Below are positions 1 through 12,600 of a DNA stretch of 64,000 nt, piece after piece. Under the pieces are notes generated by a model that ran no database searches, was not told where the DNA came from, and saw nothing but the letters and a program-made list of their open reading frames with translations. Source of the DNA: Arthrobotrys musiformis. Taxonomy: Eukaryota; Ascomycota; Orbiliomycetes; Orbiliales; Orbiliaceae. The translations under genes and the position numbers were made by a program. The stretch is taken from the NCBI GenBank assembly GCA_036971715.1, contig JAVHJL010000001.1, forward strand, positions 3,658,001-3,722,000, in the 5' to 3' direction. The stretch's first letter is position 1; each line of letters starts with the position of its first letter.

Positions 1-580
1 CCGAGAAAGGGATTTTGATATCGATATCGAAGTCAAGCTAGATGCATATATCGATGGTCAGCAAGTATGCTACTATCTTTGAAAAGTGTAGAAATAATAT
101 AGAGGATGGAAGAGTATATTGATACTTCTAATCCGTTATATGGACTTCGATATCTCACTTTACGAGGCTGCGTAGAATTCTAGAATGAGCTAAACTGCGA
201 CTTCAGGGCATCCAATTACATTTGGTGGTACGCTACACTGGAATCGACTCGAGTTAGGAATCCGAACAGCTTCAAAGCAGCAATGATTGCATATATGTGT
301 TGAATGGATCGAATCGAATCGCTCCCGCTAGATACAGAGAATTCGAATATTCGAGGATGAAAAAAGGATGAAAATTCATGAAAAACCACAGACTTCATGT
401 ACGCTCCCCGCTAATATCAAATTATCATCAAGTATGTTCGTCGATAGCACCACAATCGATATCTCGTCGGCTAGGGGTATATGTTACTTTCATAGGGACT
501 CGTCGTCTCCCTTCATGTCCCCCGCCAGCGCTGCCTATGAGCTGGATATACCTAGGTATCTAGGTCAAAAATGAACACGA
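1..580. other. 3' flank of the bestrophin-like gene, no gene seen
   Basis: This stretch lies downstream of the minus-strand channel gene. It holds only short unconvincing reading frames and several GATATCGATATC-like palindromic words near the left end. I see no RNA gene or repeat. Confidence 0.5.
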
Positions 581-1946
581 TTAGAGAAAATGTTCTTCCT
601 TCCCTTGCTTCCAGCATTCCAACAAGGTTGTTATCTCCTGTCGTGCATCCCGCACAAGTTTGTCCATCTTGATATCATTCCTGTCCAAGCCGAATGGGTT
701 CTCGATTTCCTGTCCGATACCTTCGATACCGTAGAGGGTGAAGGTGATCAAAGCAACCATTGGCACGGCCACCCAGTTCCAGTCATCCACTATCGAGAAC
801 GGGAGGAAGAGGCAGTACAACGATAGAACTTGCTTCATATGGATCTATACAATAACGAATTAGATCTCTATGGGTACGCCCTACTTTTATTTTGGATATT
901 GGAACGATCCACTCACCTGATAGCAGACAGGAATAGGAGTCAACATGATGGTTTCCATATGCCCGTACCCATCAATAATCGCATTCAACTGCGACGTCAA
1001 CATGGACGCCTGCGGAGCCTGGAAGTTGCCCCGTTTGTGTCCCTTCCTGATATACTTCTCCACAAAGAATGCGAGTTCGAGCGGTAACGCTACCCCCCAG
1101 TTTTCATGCCCTTGCATTCCACGGGGTAGTAGGTCTGTATATTCCGGTTCCTCCTCCTTATCCGGAATCCCCCAGTCCTCGCGGAGGGAAGATCGCATAG
1201 CGAATAACATCGCCACGAGGGTCTTTACGACCTTTTCCGTGTCCTGTCTGTCTTCGTCTGACTCATTTGGACCGCAGAGCATGAAATACCTCGATAGGTT
1301 TCGGACGTTGGAGACGATATGACCGACATCTTGGCGGCCGCCCCAGAATCGCTCGTAGGAGGAAGAATTACGGAAGACGAGTAAGAGACCGACGACTATT
1401 GACAAACTCGGGGTTACGGTGCTGGGAACACCGAGGTTTATGTTAAGGCGTTGGTCGACGTAGACGACAAGAGTGGTGAATAAGGTGAAGAAGACGATTG
1501 GGCCGATGATACCTGGACGGTGGGACGGGTGGTGTTAGAAATAAGTTGTTCGGGGACATTTAAATCCGAGATCTAGTCGAGATGTGTTTAGATGCTTACT
1601 GGCATGGACGGATCCTTTAATGAAGCGTAGTGCGAGAGGCCATCTGATATTTACATACGGCTGTCAGTTCTTTCGTCTGATGTTTGCATCTGGGTTAACG
1701 TGTACGACCCACCTTCGCGGTTTTTGGCGACTGCTGTGATACCACGGAAAAGACTCGGCGCGGTGGGCAGGCATTCTGCATAAGTCGGTTGATTCGATAT
1801 TCTAACGAAGAATCGATTCGAAAAGACTCCAAAGGAATCAAAAGGCTTTTTAAAAGAATCAGAGGTGAGGGCTGAAGAGGAGGGGGATAAGGCCCTTCCC
1901 TAGGACCCATCCCCTCTGCTGGTTCAGATCTTCCATGGCCCCCCAT
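581..1946 (-). CDS. Bestrophin-like (RFP-TM / UPF0187) anion channel protein
   Basis: Predicted integral membrane protein of the bestrophin family, whose members conduct chloride or other anions. Proposed exons, 5' to 3' on the minus strand, are 1946-1713, 1660-1600, 1512-917 and 844-581, giving 384 residues. Exon 2 encodes the fungal motif WPLALRFIKGSVH. Exon 3 begins with a hydrophobic helix (IIGPIVFFTLFTTLVVYV) and carries the family signature of VVGLLLVFRN followed by SYERFWGGR and a SNVRNLSR segment. The last exon has a second hydrophobic stretch (WVAVPMVALITFTLYGIEGIGQEIENPFG), where the E-x-P-F motif near the end is typical of the family. Phases agree across all junctions. The first exon is the weak point: its N-terminus is proline-rich and not conserved, and another start or another frame through 1713-1760 is possible. 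The promoter faces that of the TPI gene. Confidence 0.82.
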
Positions 1947-3398
1947 CTTGAAACTAGCCTGTGGGGCTAGCCGGCTTAGCTTGCAATTGAAGCAATTTGC
2001 TTGTCAATACTCGCAATATTTTACGTCAAACCGGTCCAGCTTTCGCATGAGAATGTGGTCCAGCAGCAGCCCGACTTGTGTCTAGACTGGGATGGGATCC
2101 CTGCGCGGAATGCAGCTGTAAGAGCGCTTGGAAATGGCGTGCACAAACCGAAGATGGATCACATGGTGCTCATGATAGGCAGCTATGGGACTGGTCCTTG
2201 ATGCTGGTTGGCAGGTTCAGCTCGCTTGGGCGAAGGGCTGCAAAGAAGCCCTTACATAAGTAAGCCGTAGACTAGTCTGAGGTCCTGATATCATATCGAT
2301 TATAGACAATAGACATTCATTCGTGGTGGTTGCACACAGGATCGATCGACCTGAGCCTTTATAAGACACAGGACGGTATCTAACCCAAGAAAGGCCGCTA
2401 GAGCGTTAGTGGCTGGAATAAGTCTGAAGAAGCCTCAGCTGTCAGTTGTCTGCAAGACCAAGCGATCGTAGAAACGAACAAGCACCCGTGCGTACCTAGA
2501 CATCTCTCAATCCACTGATTTCAGCTCTATATTTAAAACTTGGATTTGGAATCAATACCGCCGTATAAACCTTCTTTGATCGTCGACATAACCATTGCAC
2601 GAATTGCATGTCTCAAGAGGCTCTTCCCGGCCCGGGCGAGCTGGCCCAATCGATATTTCTGTGGGAAGCGCACCATCCAGTGATATAAAGTTTATTATCA
2701 AAGCCTGTAGACTAGGCCGAGACGTGCACACAGCAAACGCGATGCATGGATACAATGTCACGGACAAAAAGAGCACGAGCATCTTGAATCCTTGGCAGGA
2801 TAAGTCCCTCACGTCCTAAATTCTTCGAATTCGCAAGCTAGCTCAGAGCTAGGGCGAACGGTTCGATTTGTGCCTGCCGACACTGGCATCGTTCCATCGG
2901 GTCGGGATTCGGGATTCGGGTTAGACGAGGCACGTCCTCTGCCCTCTGGTCTCTCGCCGAACACGCCCGATAATATATGCAATGCACTGCACTTGAGCTA
3001 GCTATGATATATCCCGCGTACATAACGATGTAAGTACGTAAATTAAGCGGACCGGGTGGGATCATAATGGATTCAACGGATTGGCTCACATGCTTGGCCA
3101 TCGGCGACCTTGTTTTTCTTTTTTGCATGGGGTCGGTTTTTGGTGTAGCTTGAGCGGGATGGAATGCAATGATGAGGGGTGGATTTGAGAGCCCCGCCAG
3201 ACCGACGATTATATCATAAATAGCTGCTCCTCTCGCTCCACTCAACTTGCAATTGACTTCATCGATAACATCGCATCGGCTTCGTTCGAGACTCTTTGAA
3301 GCAGCAAAGTTCAATTGAATTGCCCCCGCTCTACTACAGAAAAACTATCACGTTCATTCTCGGATATAACTAATTAATTAATATCAACTACCGGAAAG
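1947..3398. other. Divergent intergenic region between channel gene and TPI
   Basis: This 1.45 kb stretch separates two divergently transcribed genes. It contains a short direct repeat of GGGATTC units near 2902-2921 and an AT-rich, TATA-like stretch near 3210. The 158-codon antisense frame at 2838-3314 has no family resemblance and lies over the TPI promoter. Confidence 0.5.
3205..3225 (+). promoter_or_regulatory. TATA-like element upstream of TPI
   Basis: The sequence TATATCATAAATA lies about 180 bases before the TPI start codon and is followed by CT-rich sequence, as is common at strongly expressed fungal genes. No transcription start can be seen, so this is only a suggestion. Confidence 0.25.
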
Positions 3399-4425
3399 AT
3401 GGCTCGCAAGTTCTTCGTCGGAGGCAACTTCAAGGCCAATGGCTCCATCAAGTCCATCCAGACCATCGTCGACAATCTCAATGCTGCTACTCTCGATCCT
3501 AATACCGGTACGCTTCTATTAGACCGTGTTCAGTAATAGTGTAATATGATGTGGTCGTTCGGGCTGACTCGGGATCTAACCGCTGCAGAGGTCGTCATTT
3601 CCCCACCAAGCATCTTCCTCCTCTCCACCGCCGAGAAGGTCGGAAACGGCATCAAGGTCTCCGCTCAGAATGTCTTTGACAAGCCAGATGGCGCCTGGAC
3701 TGGTGAATTGACCAACAAGATGTTGACTGAGCACGGTATCGAGTGGGTTATTCTTGGCCACAGCGAGCGACGAACTATCTTCAAGGAATCCTCTGAGGTT
3801 TGTGTGATAGTACACCTTCTATCTCCAATTGGGCTAGACCTAAATATTTTATGTTGTATAGTTCATCGCCGAGAAGACCAAGGCATCCCTCGACGCTGGA
3901 TTGAGCGTCATCCTTTGCATCGGTGAGACTCTCGCGGAGAGAGAGGCTGGAAAGACCCTAGACGTCTGCTGCGGACAATTGAAGGCTGTTGCCGACGTCG
4001 TCAGCGATTGGTCCAAGATTGTCATTGCCTACGAACCAGTTTGGTACATTCTACGATCCTCTTTATATATTTAAATTTGATTTTGGATTGCTAATACTTT
4101 GGGGTATTTAGGGCTATCGGCACTGGCAAGGTTGCCACCACTGAGCAAGCTCAGGAGGCCCACGCCGGTATCCGTGAATGGCTTTCCAAGACCGTTTCTC
4201 CCGAGGTCGCCGAGGCTACTCGAATCCTCTATGGCGGTTCCGTCACCGAGAAGAATAGCGGCGAACTCGCCAAGCAACCTGACATTGACGGCTTCCTCGT
4301 CGGTGGTGCCTCGCTCAAGCCAGCCTGTAAGATATCCCCTCTCCTCTTTCCACGAGATTTCCCTTGTGTCACCTACTTACAGCTACGTCATAGTCGTCGA
4401 TATCATCAACGCCAAATTGAACTAG
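3399..4425 (+). CDS. TPI1: Triosephosphate isomerase
   Basis: Glycolytic enzyme that interconverts dihydroxyacetone phosphate and glyceraldehyde 3-phosphate in the cytosol. Exons are 3399-3507, 3589-3797, 3862-4043, 4112-4326 and 4394-4425, and all phases fit. The product is 248 residues, the usual length. The active-site lysine lies in GGNFKANG (Lys12), the catalytic histidine in ILGHSERR, and the catalytic glutamate in AYEPVWAIGTGK. The phosphate-binding GGASLKP and the C-terminal FVDIINAK are present. The last intron must use the acceptor ending at 4393, because the nearer TTACAG acceptor would put a stop in frame. The gene converges on MRT4. Confidence 0.97.
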
Positions 4426-4771
4426 ATACTTTTTAAAGGCCCTTTTTAGTTGGAAGACTTTGGTTCTCCTTTGGAAGACCATTAGCCTCTGAGCCAGTTG
4501 TACATAGCACGTTTTCGTGAAATGATAATTCTCACAGCGGACAGAGTAGCCCTGTGATTGGAATAAACCATCGTTATCGTATCGTACAACCGCCGCGTAT
4601 ATATATGACGGGTAAAATCGTAGACCACAAGAAAGACCGAACGGCGTGAAAGGACGCTCTATGACTTTTTTTTTACTTCCCATTGCATACCCAAGCCGTC
4701 ACCGATAAAACAAAGCAGCAGATAAATGAAACCCAAATACAAAAGCCCCGTTTTAAAGTCTGCGCCGCCGT
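4426..4771. other. Convergent 3' spacer between TPI and MRT4
   Basis: About 350 bases hold the 3' untranslated regions of two converging genes. No further gene is visible. A 104-codon antisense frame here overlaps the last TPI exon and looks fortuitous. Confidence 0.5.
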
Positions 4772-5637
4772 TTAATCGTCGTCCTCTTCCATGGCATCCA
4801 TCTCCTTGACATCGCTATCCGCAGAACTCCAGTATCTGTAATATATTCTTATCAGCAAACCGCCTGTAGAATCAGCAAATTCTGATGAGATATCACATAC
4901 GCTGTCAATTTAACCTTGAACTCTGCTGTGACGACACCAAACAACTTCAACAGCCTCGTCTGCTGGCTATTCAGCACATCACCCTCCTCGCAAACCGTAT
5001 ACTCCTCGTTCAAAGTAACCTTCCCGTTCACCAATCTGGTCGGCATGCCCAACCCTCTAACCGTTGTCTCCAAAGAATGCGCCAGGGGCAGATCATCCTC
5101 TTCAGCGATCTCTCCGCCTCTCGAGTAGACTGTTCCCGCGGGGATTGTGAATGTGAGAGGAGATACCGCGCCAGCGCGGGCGAAGTCCATTGCTGAGAAG
5201 TTTTCGAAGAACTCGGTGACGGCCTCTGGGGTTCTGTTTGTGAGGAGCAGGCCGACTTCTCCGTTCATGTGCTTGGAGAGTTTGGAGAGGTTGTCTCTGT
5301 ATTCGTCTTCGCGGGTGGTGCCGAGGGCCTTGGTCATGACTTTGGTTTTGCCGAAGAATATTCTTCATTGATGAGGGTATCCATTAGATTGTACTCGATG
5401 AAGAGAGGGACGATATGTGCGATTGGGTTTGGAGGGGTGTATTTACCTGCTATCTTGGAATTCAGCTCTGACTTCCTTGAGCTGTGCATTTCGCATCGAT
5501 GCGACAGAGAAGACCCAGACGAACGAGTACTCGTCCAAAGCCTCTCTTATGGCATCGAAGATTCTGACATTATTCTCGCGACCCTTCTTTTGGGTTTTTG
5601 TTAAGCTGATGAGCTTATTTCGCTTTGATTTCGGCAT
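4772..5637 (-). CDS. MRT4: Ribosome assembly factor MRT4 (P0-like)
   Basis: Nuclear/nucleolar paralogue of the stalk protein P0. It occupies the P-stalk site on pre-60S particles and is later exchanged for P0. Exons are 5637-5447, 5362-4901 and 4835-4772, giving 238 residues (the yeast protein has 236). The N-terminus MPKSKRNKLISLTKTQKKG is the family hallmark, followed by FVWVFSVASMRN and the exon-junction motif RIFFGKTKVM. LSKHMNGEVGLLLTNRTPE, FARAGAV and the GLGMPTRLVNGKVTL segment follow. The C-terminus is a short acidic tail (EMDAMEEDDD). The gene shares a 370-bp divergent promoter with MDM10. Confidence 0.95.
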
Positions 5638-6004
5638 TTTTTAGTATTTTTTTTTGTATGGGTATCTGTTATGTCGATGAGGTTTTGGTTTGGTGGAGTT
5701 TTTTTTTTTTTTTTTTTTTTGTAATGAGGAAGAAAATTTCTGGGGATTAGTTCGAGGCAAAGCTTCGAAAATTCTGACAGGGGTCTTTTGGTTCACATTG
5801 GCGAGTTGGTTGTCGCAGAAAATAGCTGGTTGATGGGACAAACCACACCACCAGAAGCTAGTGCTACTTCGATTGAAGGAGCGTATACGTATACCTCAGT
5901 CGGCCTCTTCGACGTCAAGACAATACGGTTGACATCGACAAAATTTCACGATTGACGAGTCCTACTACTCTCCGCTCCGCCGAAGCGGGCACCGGTTCGA
6001 TAAG
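5638..6004. other. Divergent promoter region MRT4/MDM10 with poly-T tract
   Basis: This 367-bp region separates the MRT4 and MDM10 start codons. It includes an uninterrupted run of about 22 T residues near 5699-5720 plus a shorter run near 5648. Such dA:dT tracts often keep promoters free of nucleosomes in fungi, and here the tract could serve both genes. Confidence 0.5.
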
Positions 6005-7383
6005 ATGTTGGGGTTTATGGATTATGTGCAAAAGTCGTTTTACCGCGCGACGAAGTGGGATGAGGATAATTCGTATGCGAATTTGAATGCTACGGCCAGA
6101 GGTGGGATATTATCCTCCTTCTCATGATGCTGGTGTGGATAATATGGCTAACGATTGTATGTTACAGCACTGCTGGACTTCCAAACGCCGAAGGGATTGA
6201 AACTAAACATTTCTTCCCTGTCATCCCCGAACTTCGCGACGTCTTACGGTCTGGCCAGCCTGGGGGTTGTAGATGGCTCGGTTTCGTATTTATATTCATC
6301 ACGGGCGCTGGATAACGTACGGAACAGCGGGGATGTGGAACTCAAAGACGCCATATTCGGGTATCGCGATCTCAAGGAAATAACCAAGCCGGATGCCCCG
6401 AGAGATTGGGAAATATGGCAGGGAGGGGTTAGGGTTGATCGAAGAGGTCAGGCTTCTTTGGCTTCCTTGGATATATGAACTGGAAGTGCTGATGGAGGAA
6501 CCCCCCCAGACACCCTCCTATACGGCCGAATGTACCTTCCCGCATCCACCCTCGAAGCACTATACCTCCGCCGTCTGGCACCGACCCGACAGTTAAAGAT
6601 CTCTGCCGTCAGTAACTCACGACTGCCCAATGGTGGAACCATACTCGCGCTGCTACAGCAAGACAACGGGAAGTTTTCTTCGGAGTATTTATACTCCACC
6701 GACGTGGCATTAATCGGCATCCGCGGCCTCTATAACTTCGGTTTCGACCCTCGAAAGGCACTACCGCATAACACTAGTAACATACCCGTTGATTCCAGGA
6801 AGATAGCGGGGAGGTTCAGCGCCGGAGCTGAGCTTTATTGGGGATTGTTGAATAAAAGCGGTGGTGTGTCCACCGGATTCCGATATACCACTTTACCATC
6901 GAACACGGGCTCGCCGCTTACGATGACCTTGACGATCAATCCGATAATTGGGCATTTCCAGGCGGCGTATGCTATTAAAGCGGGAAAAGGGGCGGTGTTT
7001 TGCAGTCGGTATGATTTTAATATTTACTCTTACGAGAGCGATTTGGTGCTTGGGTGTGAGATATGGAGGAGGAAGCAGCAGGGAGGGAATGCGAAAAGTG
7101 AGGATGGGGAGGTTTGGCAGCCGAGTGGGTTTACGACTGGCGGGGAGAGGGGGGATGATGTTACCGGTGTGCTGAAGGCGAGGATTACGCAGAATTTTAA
7201 TATTGGGCTGCTTTGGGAGGGGAGGTTTAAGCAGTTGCTGTTCAGTATAGGTGAGTGTCTACACATTGGATGGAATAAGGGTAGGGTGATGCTAATGATA
7301 TTGCTATAGGGTCGAATATCGATCTGAAACGACGAGACCAGCCCTTCAAAACCGTGGGCATCGAGGTTCAGTATAATTCTTAA
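6005..7383 (+). CDS. MDM10: Mitochondrial distribution and morphology protein 10
   Basis: Beta-barrel protein of the outer mitochondrial membrane. It belongs to the ERMES tether between ER and mitochondria and also works with the SAM complex in assembling Tom40. Exons are 6005-6101, 6168-6446, 6510-7250 and 7310-7383, giving 396 residues. The start MLGFMDYVQKSFYRATKW, the block LSSPNFATSYGLASLGVVDGS (split here across a conserved region) and SVSYLYSS are strongly conserved. GRFSAGAELYWGLLNKSGGVSTGFRYTTLP, shown here only as position 835-905 of exon 3, contains the family core. The C-terminal strand ends in GIEVQYNS, which fits the beta signal of outer-membrane barrels. The length is slightly short for the family. 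Confidence 0.95.
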
Positions 7384-7739
7384 ACCATCTCGCCCCAAAC
7401 ATGCGGGATCACATTTCCTCCCATATGTTATTATCTTCATCAACTTCCGTGAAATATCGATATATCGATCTCGAATTCGCCAGCTAAACTCAATATTTTT
7501 GTTTTCTCATCTGTTTTACACAACCGCCACCGCTCACTCCTCCGTATACTGACAAATTTTGTGTAACGCCTGCCCATGCTATGGCCCTATTCAATAAGAA
7601 TGATTTCGATATTATTAGTAGAGATGTAAGTTTTCCCCTCCTCCTCCGTCTTTTGTGCGTGCGACCCTCCGAAAAAAGTGATTTGAAGACCCAAGAAGTT
7701 TTTTGATTCTGTGATTAAACGGGACAGATATACGTTTGA
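7384..7739. other. Convergent spacer between MDM10 and the deaminase
   Basis: About 355 bases of 3' flanking sequence of two converging genes. I see no gene, repeat or structured RNA here. Confidence 0.5.
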
Positions 7740-9610
7740 TTAAGCTTGTTCCGTTGGATTTTCTCCTTCGTCTCCGTCTTCATGGTCTATAATCTCGTTC
7801 ACGCTTTCGTCGTCATCTCCTACGTCGAGATTGTTTTCTTTTCCCCACGCTAATAGAGTGCTCTTTAGTCGGTCCTTTTCCGATTGGTCGGCGAATATGG
7901 CGTCGATGGAGTAGAATACCAAGTGCCAGAGTTCGTACTTGTTGACGCGGAAGTGGGTCGATGCGAGGTAGTATTCGTTCGAGAGGTCACTGAGGAAGAC
8001 GCCAACGTCGTCGGTCTGGTAATTTTTGTTTAGTTGGGCCTATACTGCTAGTTTCTGGGACTGGGAAAGGGCAGAGGAGCAACTTACACCCAGAGCAACC
8101 GGACAGTCTGTTTTCCACCAATACTTGAAATGGTGGTCTTGAAAGCTAGCGCTCCCGTTTCCATGCCTATCTGGCAGCATCTTTGCGTACACATTACACG
8201 AAAGGCAAAGTTCGATACATAGTTTCCTTTGGCGGATCTCACGCAATATCCTGCCGTCCATATTATTTCCGGCCCGGTGCGATTGGCTCGACATCATCCG
8301 CTCGATGTGGATGGCGTGTCCTAGTCTCTGGGGTTCGAAGGATAGGAGGATGTCGAGTTCGTCTTTGATCGGTTGGCGCTCGATTTCGGCGAAATGCAGC
8401 GTGATGCCCAGGCCGTTCTGTTTGGCATTCTTAAAGGCTTCTCGGAATATTCGGACATCGCCGGCGGCAGGGTTGCCGCAGAGGTCTACTCCGACCACCA
8501 GGCCTTCGGATTTATACTTTATCGCCAGCTCTACGGTGTCCAACGCCTCTTCTCTGGTGTTCTGTCGATCAATGGCAAGGATCAATCTTGTACGCATGGT
8601 TTCGGACTGGAACGAGCGGATGGTGGAGAGGATTGTGGTGATGTATTTTTCCTTGGTGAGGCCTGTTTCGTCGAATGCGCGGGGAATGGTACGGAGTTCG
8701 AGGTAGACTACACCGTCTGATTCGAAGTCGCGGAGGACCTGGCGGGTGGCGAGTTCGACGCTCCATTCGCTGTTGACGAGGTTGTATGTGTATTTGGAGA
8801 AGAGGGGGAAGAAGCTGGAAAAAACGGTCGTAGGAGACGTATAAGGGGTCTGCGCGAATTTGAAGATTTCTTTTTTTTTGGAGGAGAAGTGAAATGGGTG
8901 GATTGGTGGAGTTTTTTTCTTACGTTGTCAAGTCGAAATCAACTTTTCCAGGAGGAATGGCCACGAGGGGGTCCTCGAGGTCGAGGTCTGGTTCTTGTTC
9001 CTTCCTTTTCCGCCATATTTCGCCCAAGGTCTCCCTCCTGATTGACCCGGTGAGATGAGCATGCAGTTCCTTTTATAAGATAGAATAGCACATGCCGACA
9101 TCAGTTTCAAGGAAATGTATATAACTATTTAGAACGGGTACGGTAGGAATTGGGTATTTGATAGAAGGCTGTTCGGGTGGGGGGATGGGTAATATAAATT
9201 TGCAAGCCGGGGAAGCCATGCATATGGAACCATGGACAGCTATATCGCGGTATGTGATAGCAAGGGAAAACCTTATGCACAAGCTTATCACAGCACCGGC
9301 ACCTCACACGACATGGAACAGGGCCCGTTCCTTTCGGTCCCTCTCGATCTTGCGGGCCGAGGCTTGAAATTCCAGGTCCAATAGCCAAATTCTAAAGAAT
9401 TTGCGGGCTTAGGGGAGCATATATGTATATAATAGGTACCAAGGTATCTCAAAGATCGATGGGGGGGGAGCTTACAATCTTAGGCAAACGTTTGCAGAAG
9501 TCTTCGTCTGGCCAATCCGGAGTCTCCGATTCTCTCGACGAGCCTATCAGGTCGGCCAATGTGGTGCTTTCGGGGCGCGGGTGATGGTGCGCAGTGCTTG
9601 CAGTCGACAT
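7740..9610 (-). CDS. Adenosine deaminase-like protein (ADAL / N6-methyl-AMP deaminase type)
   Basis: Zinc-dependent amidohydrolase of the adenosine deaminase superfamily. The ADAL branch is known for hydrolysing N6-methyl-AMP to IMP. Exons are 9610-9476, 9069-8924, 8814-8088 and 8015-7740, giving 427 residues. The zinc ligands sit in ELHAHL (His48, His50). GVDLCGNP, the catalytic LHFAE, the LGHAIH zinc/catalytic histidine, the CLSCNVY segment and the final GTDDVGVF aspartate pair follow in the family order. The start at 9610 opens a short polar leader before FCKRLPK, where family members usually begin their conserved part. The intron after codon 45 is about 406 nt, much longer than its neighbours. 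The C-terminal 30 residues are very acidic. Confidence 0.93.
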
Positions 9611-12600
9611 GTTGAAATAGAAAGAGAAGAAAGAAAAAAGACGAGCTAGTTGACTACGGGTGGAGCTTTCTGTTTAAAGAACCTGTGATCGTGAAAATAA
9701 GGAAGCAGTGAATAAGTAACTATGGACGAATGGTTTATATTTTGTTGACTGATGTATATTTTTTCGGTCAGAACCCGGGCAGCTCGCACGAAAGGGGATT
9801 CGAAGGCGTAAGAATGTTGAGAGAGACTAGAAAGAGCAGGGAGCGGGCAGATATCTCAATTAATTGCAATTGCAAGCGGGGGCGGGAGCTTTTCTTGGGC
9901 CGAGCGAGTATAAAGAATCAATTAAGTCGATTGACCCAGACTTTTTATACCTGTAGCTTTTATAGCAAACAGACAGCCAGCGCAGCTTAAAACTAACGCT
10001 AGTTAAGTTAAAGAGAGAACCGAGTAGATACGATAAAAGAGAGAGACGTATTTCGTACTACGCACGATTTTTCGTTTCGAGAACGTTAGCAAGAACGAAG
10101 GGAAATGTTTCTAGATCCAATTTATAAGTATGGAATACAAAATGACGCCAGCCTGTTTTCCCTCAGTCAGGGTGGTTCCTCTTACGGTGGGCGGCGGTGA
10201 CGAGGATTAGGATTGGTGAAAAGGAGAAATCATGAGAGCTCGGATCGGAGCTGGCCTTTCTTTCTGGCTCTCTTTCTTTCTTTCGACTGTTTCGAGTCTA
10301 CTTCTGTGCGGATTTTGTTCGCCAGCTTTTTTACTTTTTATACCGACTTGAAGTCACTTTTTTTTTTGGCCCTTGCAAAAGCTTCCTCCTTTCCCTTTTC
10401 CGTGGCATGCAGAAAGCCTTGAGGGGTAAAGAAGGAAAAAAGGCATGGCATGGGTTCTTTTCCCATGACGCAAATATGTATATGCAGGGCCCCTGGACTC
10501 ATGTTTTGTTCGTGAAGATTGCAAGTTGGCGATTCGATTTTTCCCAATTGCAAGTTTCCCCCCCCGGCGAAAAGGGCTGTTCGAGGGGAAGGGGAAGGGA
10601 AGGGAAGGGGGCCCCATTCTGAAACGTTATCGAACAACTTTCCGAACGAGAGGACCATCCGGGTTCCTAGCAAGGCTGTGCTTTTGCCTCCGAGGAACTT
10701 AAGAGGGGCATTTTCCACGTCCGGGGTATCGATAGTCTTTTAGGCTATCGAGTCGATGTTGAATCTGGCCGTGGCCAGTGCCCAGCCAAGTGCGGTCGTT
10801 CCTGGATTGCTTTACTTACATAGTACCTTGTGATACTATGGCTAGTGGTGGAGTAGTTTCCATCTTTTAGCATCTTGGTTTAGCACTTTGATATTCTAAC
10901 GCCGCAGACATATATTCGAATGTTTGCCCTGTGGGCCCACGAGGGGGTCTAGCTGGTATCATGCAGGTTATAATGCAGGGGCACGAGAAGGTCATTCGGG
11001 CTCGATTTCGGTCCCTTTTTTCATGATCGATTTCAATTCAGCGTTTTTCTTCTTATTCCTTCTTTCTTTTTTGGATTCGTATTATAACAAAGTTGATTAA
11101 TAAGTTATTAGAAGTCTCTATTACATATTCATAATCCCGCTCTCGGGATTCGGGATGGTCGAACGGCTTGGGCGCGCGGAGATCGCCAGGCCGAAGGGGG
11201 AAGTCTTACTAGAGGAAGGTTCGAACGTTCTAGTTCCCGTGTATCGAACATTCCGTTTTGGTCTAAAATACGTTAATTTCGATATTGGGACTTGTCTTTG
11301 CTCTTGGGGGTGGCCAGATGACCAGCGGCTCGTTCGTTCGTGTGGATCAGAACGAGCGTCGTCCGTGCGTGGTTTACCTTTTTCAGCTCGTCAGCAAGTT
11401 GTTACTTAGTACCGCCGTGATACTACTGTTGAGCTGAGGTCCAGCTTGGGCTTCTTTACCCACGCGGCGGCGGCGAGCTATAACCTTCTTGAGAGAAGAT
11501 TGTAGCGGATTATTCCTAAAGCATACATCGATATATCGAAACAGACAATTAGCCTCACGACTTAAGCGGCTATTACAGTGCGTCTGGGATGTCCGCAAAT
11601 GGTGGAGTCGAAAAGAATGAAGGCGTATGCATACAGAGGATTGAGATTAGTTCCGAAGTGTGAAGTGCGGGTTTAATGGTGTCACCAGATTCTGATAAGA
11701 TTTGTTTAAGGAGCAATCAAAGAGTAACAAATTTTACGTTATTATATTGGATTGGTTGTAATACGCACAGGTTCTTTGGAAATGAGGATTATCTCCACTA
11801 GCTCGCATGGAAATCCCACAATCGATACGCGGGTTTGGATGTACATATGTACATCTTGGTTCTTCGCGCTGGAGCGTATAAAAGAAGATAACGTTTTCAA
11901 CCTATTGCATGAAATATAAAATTTATGCTAATTGAAATACTATGCTTAGAGATTTTCCGTCGAAGGGGGTTGTTCTTTTTAGGATCCTTGTCGACAATCA
12001 GGAGGAACCCGACGGGGTTTGCGCTTTAGGGCGCATGAGATGTGCATATAATCCAAGGAGAGTTACTGGGTAGATCAGTGGACTCCGTGCCGGGATACAG
12101 ATGTATGCTGCAGAACTTACTTGCATACATATAAGTATACATATGAATTTGTAAGACGTCAGGATACTTTTTGTCTTTTGAGGTTCCAAGCGGCTTTTTT
12201 GGCCCTTACCTTGGTAGGAAAGGTAAGGTGCCTTTTGCCGCTAGTTAGGCTGGGAGGCGGTGGATGTCGTTGTTCGACATGCATGCAAGTTGCAAGCCAT
12301 TTCTTGATAATAATCGATCAGTGAACAAACTACATACGACACTCGGTCCCTTTCTTTTCGAGGCTCCTCTGCGTGACGGAGGAAACAGAAGGTGTGGGCC
12401 TTTCTTTGACATTGGCCAAGGGTATCGTGCGCAAACAAGGCAGGAAGGAACCGACATTTTTGGTCGTCGACAAGATTTGGTTCCTAGCGGCAACTCTCGG
12501 AGACGCTAGTTAGGAGCGGTAGAGCCCCCTTTTAAACGAACGAATTTCAGAATGTTTAAAAATGTCCCGTAAGAGACCTTTGATCATTTTGTGTATATCG

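Noticed and set aside
2838..3314. 158-codon minus-strand frame upstream of TPI
   Set aside because: It lies across the TPI promoter, has no recognisable domain, and its composition looks random.
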